A DNA stretch of 64,000 nt from Eumeta japonica (lineage: Eukaryota > Arthropoda > Insecta > Lepidoptera > Psychidae), in contig BGZK01000743.1 in assembly GCA_005406025.1 (NCBI GenBank), forward strand, positions 62,001-126,000. The letters are read 5' to 3'. The notes beneath the pieces are model-generated. The model had not been told where the DNA came from and did not search any database. It worked only from the letters and a program-made list of their open reading frames with translations. Numbering within the stretch: position 1 is the stretch's first letter; each line of letters starts with the position of its first letter. Below, one piece after another: positions 56,222 to 64,000 of the stretch. A program made the translations under genes and the position numbers.

Positions 56222-56470
56222 GCTGTCATTCTTAACTCTGATGCTTTTGCAGTTAAAAAAATAAGAAATATATCAAACAACGAAACTGCTAGATTAGTTT
56301 ATTTTGGCTATTTCCATAATCTTATGTAGTATGACATCTTGCTTTGGGGACATGTCGCAGATATTCATAGATTTTTTGTGCTGCAGGAGCAATCCATTCG
56401 TGCAATTAACAAGCTCGGACCTTGTTTTGATCTTCGTCCTAATATTCTAGAATTCCGCAAGTTGTGAAAA
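56222..56470 (+). pseudogene. Jockey/CR1-like LINE reverse transcriptase fragment
   Basis: AVNSDAFAVKKIRNISNNET, ARLVYFGYFHNLM*YDILLW, GHVADIHRFFVLQEQSIRAI and NKLGPCFDLRPNILEF form the same C-terminal LINE segment as at 52064-52470, with one stop. Confidence 0.75.
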
Positions 56471-56599
56471 TTGATATAGAATGGACCCTCAAAGTTTTTA
56501 CCAACGCCTACGAATGGTTGAAACGCGACATAAGTTTCCCTTTATTTAATGTTAAAGGTTTATCCGAAATCTTACCAGTAAGATATTCCTTTTAACCTT

Positions 56600-57475
56600 A
56601 TGGAATCAATAAACATCTTCGAGTAAGCTGTATTTTCCTATCGGCTTTAAGCAGATATTGCCTGGTACAAATATAGATCCTGTGTAGTCATGGTCAACAG
56701 TATAGACTGCTATAGCGTTCAGGCCTTCAAAAGTCACTTTTGATAAAACAAATATTTCTAACCTCTCGGTATTGCTATCGTCACAATATAAAGTTAGTTA
56801 ATTATCTACTAGTTTTATGAACTGTTACGAAAGGTAACTCGGTAAAACTTTACCCTATAAGCCTCAATCATGTTGTCGGTTGCGACGTATGCGATTATAT
56901 TCACCTTTACAGTGTCTACCTCGAATGTTATTGTAACCTTACCTAGTGGGATAACACTTCCTAATCCAAACTCTTTGATTACCGTAAGGTGTGTTTTATC
57001 TAAGACTAAATGGAATTTCTATGCTACTTTACTTTTAAACAAGGTACATGGACTGCGAAAATCGATATATCTCCTTCAAAATATGCCGTTTAGTTTAACT
57101 TGCTTGTAATACTGGCTATAATTCTTTTTATCGTCGTTGATCTAGAATACCTTTTTGACGTCAACTTTTATCTATATCTCTCTTTGTCTCTGCTGATCTC
57201 TGATGTAAATGAAGGTTAAGTCTATTACAAGCTGATGATTCATGTCCAATCCGATGGCATTTGTCACACTTCTTAATTGGTTTCGCACCTGCTACAACCA
57301 TGTGACCAAATTTAGAGCAGTTGCAACAATCCGACTGCTTTGGTTTATTGTAAGACGTGTCTAGTATTGTTTTGGGGCGGGAAAGGGTATCATATTTCAC
57401 ATCAGTCTGTGTTTTTAGACCCGACCCGCTTCTTTTTAATGGACCGCCAGTTTTCTTTGAAATCTGTCGCAAGTA
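56600..57475 (-). pseudogene. Gypsy-like retrotransposon gag/protease relic
   Basis: On the minus strand a gag tail (57472-57161) has paired zinc-knuckle motifs: DCCNCSKFGHM and a canonical CDKCHRIGHESSAC (CX2CX4HX4C). Further along (about 57010-56650) are protease-like remnants such as GKVTITFEVDTVKVNIIAYV, in changing frames. No LTR was identified. Function cannot survive the breaks. Confidence 0.6.
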
Positions 57476-57999
57476 CCTAAGAAGTTGCGATGATCTAAAG
57501 TTTGACCCTTGTGCATTTAAACTAATATTATTAGAAAAAATTCCATTGATGATGCAGTCAACTGCATTTTATCCACTGAGACCACAAATCTTTATCGGTG
57601 TTGTTTTATCTAGTTCTAAAATTGTCTCAATTGCATATATAATGTTTGCGCGAAATGGCAATGAATTTTATTTTCGAATTTAGGTGTTTTGATATAAACA
57701 GGACTTGCAAGCAGCCAGTCTAATTTCGAATTTTGTAGGAAGGGCCCGCTGATTAATCGAATTTTCTTATCGCCCAATAATTCTCAAACATATTAGCACC
57801 CAAGAGTAAACATATTAGCACTCCGAGAGTATATTATAATTCGAATTTGTTATTGAATATTTTTGGGGTAGTCGTAAAGATTTTAAATCAATGCTCACGT
57901 TAAAGCAATTCAATGTAATATTAGGTAAAACGAGATATTAAATTTGTGTATTATAGTCTCCTGTTTTTTGATCGCATAAAAATATCGCATACGTGCTTA

Positions 58000-58810
58000 G
58001 ATTGTGCGACCGTATGTCACACGCCTGAGAATCGATTAGTGGACGGTAAAGTAGGAATGTTGAACCGGTTACATAATTTCTCGGTAATAATACTGTGCTG
58101 GCTTCCGTTATCTAAAAGTTCGCAAACCACGTGATATTTGTCATTTACATCGGCTGCCTCTACGAGCGCCGTCGACAGCGCTACCGATCGTGACTGCCAC
58201 TTAGACGCCTCGCTCGTGGAGGTGAACGAGTCGCTGTCGCTCATGGACGAGTATAATGTAGTAGAAATGGAATTCGAATTTATCTCCGATTGAGAGAACT
58301 CATTGTGACGTATATGAGATTTTTCTATACCGACGATGCGGTTGTCTGAGTAAACAGGCTATTGTGCTTATGTCGACGCTGTTTGCACAGACCGCAACAG
58401 CAACCGTTTGCGCTTTGACCGGCGCGTAAACGATTTCGACATAAATTATCTTATCTTTTACTAACTTAATTGCCTCTGCAACAATTAAGTTTACAAAAAG
58501 CGAGCATGTAAATAATGCATGATCACCCTAGCACATAACACAATTCCTTACACGTCTATCGGTAGGTTTATCGCTATTATTACGAGTTAATGTGAGGTAG
58601 GTATGCATCGATTATGAATGCTTATTCGAGTATAATGGTTTACAATTACTTAAATGAATCATTTCTAAAGTGTTTGCTCAGTTTTTCAGAAAAGTTAATA
58701 TTTCAAGTTAATACGTCGTCTAATTTTAATTTAGAATCACCGCGCTCGTTTGATACAACGCCGTTACAATTCTCCCACTCCCTCTCAGTTGAAGAATCTA
58801 CTTTAGTCGT
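58000..58810 (-). pseudogene. BEL/Pao-like retrotransposon gag/protease relic
   Basis: On the minus strand: a gag-like remnant (TEREWENCNGVVSNERGD, about 58797-58745), a damaged cysteine/histidine motif (CCCGLCKQRRHKHNSL, about 58400-58350), and then a protease-like frame (58244-58017). That frame has ALSTALVEAADVNDKYHVVC and ELLDNGSQHSIITEKLC. The usual LLDSGSQ active-site motif appears with Asn after the catalytic Asp. It stops soon after. Confidence 0.6.
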
Positions 58811-59269
58811 GATTAAATAAATTTCGCTTTACCGTATCTATTAATTTTCGAATGTGCAGCGGTGATTCTTTTTAGGTATGGCTCATATAAAACAAGGATT
58901 CAACATGATTATTAATAAGTAATCTAATCGTTATGAAATCTATTTTAGAAAAATATCCATGCATGATTATACAAGTTTAAAGTATATTAAAGTAATTATG
59001 GGACACTGTGACATTAAAGTTAAAACAAACATGAAATCTGAGATCTCTGCGACGTTCCTTTAAAATGCGCAGTAGTGCTGACATGTACAAGTTGGACAAA
59101 GACAGCATTCGGATGTCTGTCGGGCGCCAGCCGATCACAAGGTTGTCTCGATGACGCGACTTGCGCGCGAGTCACGTGCGTTCATTGGTACGAGTTCAGA
59201 CAGTCAGCGACATGAACTCTGACAAAGCGGTTGTGTTGTGGATGAATTTTAACATTCCGCTAAAAGAAA

Positions 59270-59582
59270 TTTATATGGCAAGGGCTATTATATCATGTCT
59301 GAATATGTTAATGGAAAAAACACATGGGATTGAACTGATCGGCTATCAGGTTCCTTCATGTTATTATTAGTGATGTATTAAATTATAGATTATTCAATAT
59401 TTTGTATCGATGAGTAAAATGGAGTAAACCTTGAGTTTATTGCCCATTCTTCTCACGGTGATTAAGGATTTGGAATAGGTGGCAATTTTAATTTCGGTAA
59501 CAGTTGTTCGTATTTGACGTATTTCAAGTATGATAGAAATTATACCTACTAAACAAAGATATTTTTGATTTGATTTGATTGC
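59270..59582 (+). mobile_element. LINE 3' end, copy 4
   Basis: AAGAAATTTATATGGCAAGG, ATGGAAAAAACACATGGGAT, TGAACTGATCGGCTATCAGG, TTTTGTATCGATGAG, GGAATAGGTGGCAATTTTAA and the tail TTTTTGATTTGATTTGATT. It is the most complete copy at the very 3' end. Confidence 0.75.
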
Positions 59583-59819
59583 CTTTCGACGATGGAAACG
59601 ACGCAAGCAAAAAGGAAATCGACTATATAGAATACACAAAATTTTACAAAAAGAGTTACTTAAAGCATGTTTGTAAGATTATGTCCAAAGCTAAGAGTTA
59701 ACCCAAAAAACTTTTTATTGATTTTCGAATATTTTCGAACACCACTCTCTTTTCTATCCCATCAATGAAAAGTTCGGAATCAAATTATACATTCCATTTT
59801 CGTTTTCAATACGTCCACT

Positions 59820-60060
59820 CGCGGCAACTACGCGCGTGAACTGGACGCAACGACGGTGTCTCTAGTATCTTAACTCGTGCGCAAAACGTGCGAGTCGAAG
59901 TTCTTGCGATGTGCACGCGATTGACGCGCGAGTGGCAAAACGCGCGAGTTCATGTGGACGGAATGCATGAGCGTCTAGGATCTTGTGATTGCGCGAATCC
60001 TAACGAGTGAGTTTACTCGTAAATCGCATCAACTGGACAAGCTCATAAACAATCATCGGA
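59820..60060. repeat. CpG-rich stretch of CGCGCGAGT-type repeats
   Basis: Recurrent ACGCGCG, GCGCGAGT and GTGGACG / AACTGGACG motifs, with a related patch at 59155-59215 (GACTTGCGCGCGAGTCACGT). It looks like pieces of a DNA-element family; boundaries are unclear. 60065-60760 shows nothing recognisable. Confidence 0.45.
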
Positions 60061-60764
60061 AGCGCTCGGCGCTGCAAAGACTTGTATGTTTTCGACCCCG
60101 GGCCTACACGTCAAAACGTGACAATCTCTGATAAATAGTTAATGAGGAAGAATAACAAAAGTAACTTATAAATTGAAGTGTACAACTATTAAATTAAAAC
60201 ATAATTGTAATAACTTAGTCATCAATGTGAGCGTGAAATGAGTATACATAGGCATATATTAATGGGATACACACACCGCGGTACGTACACGAACAAAGAT
60301 AAACGTCAACTCGTGTACTTTGAAAGCAGCGTGACTTCTAACAAACAATAAAGTCTCAACTAATCGCCATTGCACTTGATGCGATGTAGTTACAATCTGA
60401 AGTCATATGCGGCTGCCATTTTGGAAAATATCAGTTGAAATGCGAAATAAGGCTGAAATCGTGCTGTGTAATGTATGAATCATCGTCTAAGATTATGACA
60501 AAATCTTTTAAACATGTCCGATAAACTTTCAAAATACCTCATGCCCTTTTGACTAATGATGATATTTTTAAAATGATGTCAGGTAACAGTTTAGTTACTA
60601 CATTATTTAATGATTTATTTTTACAAGAGTGCGTTTTAAACAACACTAAACAAAATAAGCATAGGATTCCTGACTCGTACAAATCTTCCGATTTGTAATC
60701 TGGAACGTCCTCATCGTCCGCCTGACATCTATTCCCACTTCTCGTGCCTTTCTCCAACCGTGTC

Positions 60765-60965
60765 CTTTTTAGGATTCTGATCAAAAACGGTAAAAACGGA
60801 ACCCTTATAGTTTCATCTCCGTCCGTCCGTCCGTCCGTAAGTAACATTACGTAAGTACGTAAGTGCTATGAACATACGCTCTTTTGCTGGTGCATCTTAG
60901 TTTACACTAGTTTAAGAGTAACAGTTGACATACCTACTTGTTTCTCTAGTTATAGGTACTTTTAA
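60765..60965 (+). repeat. AGGATTCTG-type lepidopteran repeat, copy
   Basis: AAAAACGGTAAAAACGGAAC, CCTTATAG, a (CCGT)n run at 60821-60838, ATGAACATACGCTCTTTTGC and GTTTACACTAGTTTAAGAGT then CAACATACCTAC-like sequence match 62037-62665 in order. Confidence 0.6.
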
Positions 60966-61029
60966 CCGATCGAAACGATCGATCGGTTAAAGTTATGATA
61001 ATAGCCTAATTGTTTCGATTATTTTCGAT

Positions 61030-61320
61030 TGTTTTCGCGCCGGCGCCCAACGCCGGGCGCATCGTAAGGCGTATGCGCGCGTCGTAGTTTAAGTATCCTC
61101 GCCGCCGCTTTGCTTCATTCCACGGTCAACGAACGCCGCGGCGGGCCGTTGTGTCTTATGTCGGAGCGGCGCACGAGAAATGCAGTGGCGAGAGGATGAC
61201 GTGTGCGGTGCGGCGCTCGATCCGTAGCTCGCAATTTCCACGGACGTGCCGTAGTTATTTCCAAAACTGTCTTCAATATTTCGCACATACGTCGTAGGTC
61301 GCCACAATTTTAACAGCATT
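61030..61320. other. GC-rich island with a 76-codon minus frame
   Basis: In an AT-rich setting this interval is strikingly rich in CG (GCGCCGGCGCCCAACGCCGG and onwards). A minus frame from 61319 to 61089 begins MLLKLWRPTTYVRNIEDSFG and becomes Ser/Arg/Ala-rich. No domain is recognised. It could be a first exon, a promoter-associated island or part of an element. Confidence 0.35.
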
Positions 61321-61559
61321 TTAGAATATAAGTACTCAAAGTTAGCTCGAACTTTACATTTTATTCTTTTAAGGCATTACTTTTAATATAGTATAGTATA
61401 TTTATATTGAGTTAAAAGGGGTTCTAAATGATAATGCGCAATCTTAGAATAGATCACGTAATGTTAAAATAGTGACAAATCTTTTTAAGAATTATTCCAA
61501 TTCCGGCACTAAAATCCACTCGATTCTAATTCATACATACTATTGCTTTTGTCCCGCAG

Positions 61560-61712
61560 TCTTCGCAGCACAAGGCGGTATGTCGTTGTCGGGGTCCGTG
61601 AACACAAAAAGACCCTTGACGCAGTTCTGCTACGAGGAGGGCGCCACGTTCATTGCCAACTGCAACCTCGAACACAGAGTGGACAATGAAATACATATGT
61701 GGCGCCTTTTCG
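61560..61712 (+). CDS. Ig-like half-domain exon A, second copy
   Basis: Acceptor TTGTCCCGCAG, donor TTTTCG|GTAAGT, 153 nt, entered and left in phase 1. It encodes VFAAQGGMSLSGSVNTKRPL, TQFCYEEGATFIANCNL (B-strand Cys) and EHRVDNEIHMWRLF. The last of these has the Ig tryptophan 13 residues after the Cys. Its phase fits exon B exactly, unlike the copy at 45588. About 140 bp of upstream intron is also shared with the first copy. A matching exon B would be expected beyond the right edge. Either the same gene has repeated domains or a tandem duplicate gene lies here. Confidence 0.62.
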
Positions 61713-62036
61713 GTAAGTGGAAATTTCGAATGGTTTTGTGAAATCGACTTAAGATAAAAGCGGCCTAACGTCACGCCACAAAACGTGAAGTAACAATTGA
61801 ATATCGTAAAAGGTTGTCTTTTTATCTATAGATCTACGTTACTTACGGTCTTGTGAAAGGTCAGACATTTATTTATTTTCTTTTATTGTATTCTAATAAA
61901 TGTTATTGCTTTAAAGTAACCAAAATTAAAGGATGTGAATTATAGAAGTAATTTACCTACCCGTAAAAACATTACGTTAGACGGTGGATTTCAATTGAAG
62001 ATAATTTGTGCAACTTTTGAAGTATAAAATACTTAG

Positions 62037-62665
62037 AGATATTTTAGAGTTCCAAGCCAAAACGGCAAGAACGGAACCTGTATAGTTTTGACATGTCCGT
62101 TCGTCAGGCCGTCCGTCTGTCACAGGCATTTTATTCAAAAACTACAAGACGTATATTGATGAAATTAATAGTTTAGATGCATTTATAAACTGCTACTTAA
62201 TTTGGCAGTAAAATAAAAAAAAAATATTTTTAAGGGGTCCTCGATACATGTAAAGGAAGGTGAAAAAAATTGTTTTCAGCAAACATCAACATGTGGTACA
62301 TACTTTGACAGTTCTTTTAAAAAACATTCAAAGGTTTCCAAGCAATTTTTTGATTACGTGAATAACTTCGGATATAATCGTTTTGAAGCCAGCAGAAATT
62401 GTGTGCCCCCCCGTTTATTTTTTAAACAGTATGTCCCAAAAATATGAAAAAAATAATGAAGGTAACCCTTGATAAATATTTTCAATTGAAACTATTTTGA
62501 ACTTGAACGGATATACTGTTTTCGAGTTATTTCTGAAAAACTACGCTTCTCAATAAAAATACGTAAGTGTCATGAAGATACGCTTTTTTGCTAATGCATT
62601 TTAGTTTACACTAGTTTAATAGTAATAGTCAACATACCTACTAGTTTTTCTAGTTATAGGCGACT
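62037..62665 (+). repeat. lepidopteran repeat, longer copy
   Basis: TTAGAGTTCCAAGCCAAAAC, GGCAAGAACGGAACCTGTAT, CCGTCCGTCTGTCACAGGCA, later ATGAAGATACGCTTTTTTGC and TAGTTTACACTAGTTTAATA. Related to 14409-14556 and 60765-60965. It is inserted in the duplicated intron after exon A, which is why that intron is longer than at 45.7-46.5 kb. Confidence 0.6.
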
Positions 62666-62889
62666 AAAGCGCTTACAACTATTCGGTGCGGGAAACATAG
62701 AAAAAGTGTAATAGCGAACTTTCTTCATTTGTAGTACATTTCTTTGTAATAATGTTTTGGAATCCTATACTGACCATAATTCGACATGCTCTTGGTCAGT
62801 TTCTTTTTTCGCAGTATTAATTCGCGAATTAATTTGCAAATATTTATAATATGAATATGTGCTTAGGAAACTTGGTTTTCATAATTTAA

Positions 62890-63600
62890 TTAAATGTAAG
62901 TAGAAGGTAAAGAATATATTATGCAATTGCATACAAATGCAACCCAATTGGGTTTAATAATTTATACACCAAATATTTTGTTATGTTAAACTGGCTTTGG
63001 CTAGCACCGACTCCAAAAATATAACTGATTTTTATATTAATATTTAATATGTATATTTAGTGAATAATAATTTTAAATAATCAAAGTTTTAGGTTCATAA
63101 TTAAGTTTTGTAGTCTTGAGAAACTTGTAAATTTTTGTTTTAAGGAATTTTTGAAGTCTGTTTTAATCTTCTTTTTTATACATTTAATTTATTTTTAAAT
63201 ATTTACTAGAAAGTACTTATTTATATAATTAATCATAGTTCAATTATCCCTTCCTGGCTCCATCATCAAGCCTTCGTGACAAAATGTTATGTATGAACTT
63301 GCCAAACCAAAATGAATAAATTCAAACTCGAGAAAATTACTGGTAGGCACTGAGTTCCAGTATTCATCTCCTGTCTTCATCATAAAACCCTCATTAGGAA
63401 ACATTAAATGAGTTATCGAAACAAAACAAATAAGCTCAAACTTAAAGATTTACAAGTAACTTCTGAGAAGTTCCACTATCCACCTCCAGGCTCCATCATT
63501 AGACCCTCGTTATAAAATTTAATATAAAATACTCTTTAATATAAAACGGATCAGCTCAAACTTGAAGAATATATCAATAACTACTGAATATATCGATAAC
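62890..63600. repeat. second copy of the GCTCCATCATCAGACC-type repeat region
   Basis: Aligns with 46548-47160: ACACCAAATATTTTGTTATG, a poly-T/AAGTCTGTTTTAAT block, ATAATTAATCATAGTTCAAT, and units near 63255, 63355 and 63475 carrying CTCCATCATTAGACCCTCGT, AAATTTAATATAAAA and AGCTCAAACTTGAAGA. Confidence 0.6.
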
Positions 63601-64000
63601 TACAGTATATGTCGATAACTACAGATAGAAACGGAAACCGACCCGTGACGGATTCCGGTCACATCCTATGCCGAGACGACTCCCTTCAGGCGTCGTCCAT
63701 AGTGCGTCACGCGCCGTCGACACCCACGTGTGTCGTCCGGCGCGCTCAGTAAAGCTATCATAGTCGTCTGACTCGTCGTGCGACTTGTCGCCTGCCTACG
63801 TAGCATAGCCGATCACCAATTTCACTTTCAGGGGGACTCAGTGGGTTTCAGCCCCACACTACCCACGCGTACGGGCGCGAGGGTGTGCAGGATAGACATT
63901 TTTTAACTCCTCCTCGTCGCAAGAGGGAATTTCTTTTTCTGCAGATAGAGTTTCTAATGTGTGCTATTCATGGAAAAAATTGTTTTTCATGACGCATAAT
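63601..64000. other. GC-richer terminal segment, unassigned
   Basis: 63635-63900 is CG-rich (GACCCGTGACGGATTCCGGT, GCGTCACGCGCCGTCGACAC, CAGCCCCACACTACCCACGC) and sharply different from its surroundings. No open frame of note; possibly the untranslated end of a retroelement. Confidence 0.35.

Overview
The window looks like AT-rich nuclear DNA from a moth or butterfly (Lepidoptera). Two things support this: split eukaryotic genes with canonical GT/AG introns, and several repeat types I recognise as common in lepidopteran genomes (a segment ending in a TTTTGAAATCGGTTAAAA-like tail near 37.8 kb, an AGGGTTCTGTAC-type repeat near 14.4 kb, a CCCACCCCGACTTCGCA-type fragment near 5.55 kb, and a LINE 3' end with TTTGATTTGATT tails). 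The order is inferred from that repeat content; no species is named.

Host genes. (1) Positions 471-639 (minus) hold the 55-residue lysine/glutamate-rich C-terminal exon of an unrecognised gene. (2) Positions 11192-25815 (plus) hold a complete eight-exon PEX19 gene. All splice phases agree and the exons sum to 900 nt (299 residues plus stop). It starts with the acidic PEX3-binding helix and ends in a CaaX farnesylation box (CNIM). PEX19 is the cytosolic chaperone and import receptor for peroxisomal membrane proteins. (3) From 42236 (plus) a TATA-box gene with a signal-peptide exon continues into exons that look like the two halves of an Ig-like domain. One half-domain exon is duplicated 16 kb downstream at 61560-61712, and the gene probably runs off the right edge. 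The upstream copy of that exon (45588-45747) has lost the Ig tryptophan and has a splice phase that does not fit the next exon.

Mobile DNA, left to right: a decayed Penelope-like element (1195-4374); a three-copy Tc1-type MITE; a 235-bp near-perfect hairpin; four copies of one LINE 3' end; a 4.5-kb hAT (ZMYM1-like) with a perfect 8-bp target duplication in PEX19 intron 3; a mariner in intron 4; an element with a DUF4817-like HTH domain in intron 6; an RTE-type LINE in intron 7; a nested block at 29.4-34.2 kb (mariner split by foreign DNA, itself split by a 3.0-kb ZBED5-like hAT); a 3.04-kb BED/hAT element at 34574-37617 whose two-exon transposase is still open; an RTE LINE at 38.6-40.3 kb split by a MITE and a hAT end; a 924-bp hAT derivative keeping only its zinc finger (52898-53821); and minus-strand Gypsy-like and BEL/Pao-like relics (56.6-58.8 kb).

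The most interesting items are the apparently intact BED/hAT transposase, the Ig half-domain exon duplication with its phase conflict, the palindrome-centred tandem array at 44.1-44.5 kb, and the element-within-element insertions whose original joins can still be read. I saw no bacterial-type system, CRISPR array, rRNA or tRNA gene.
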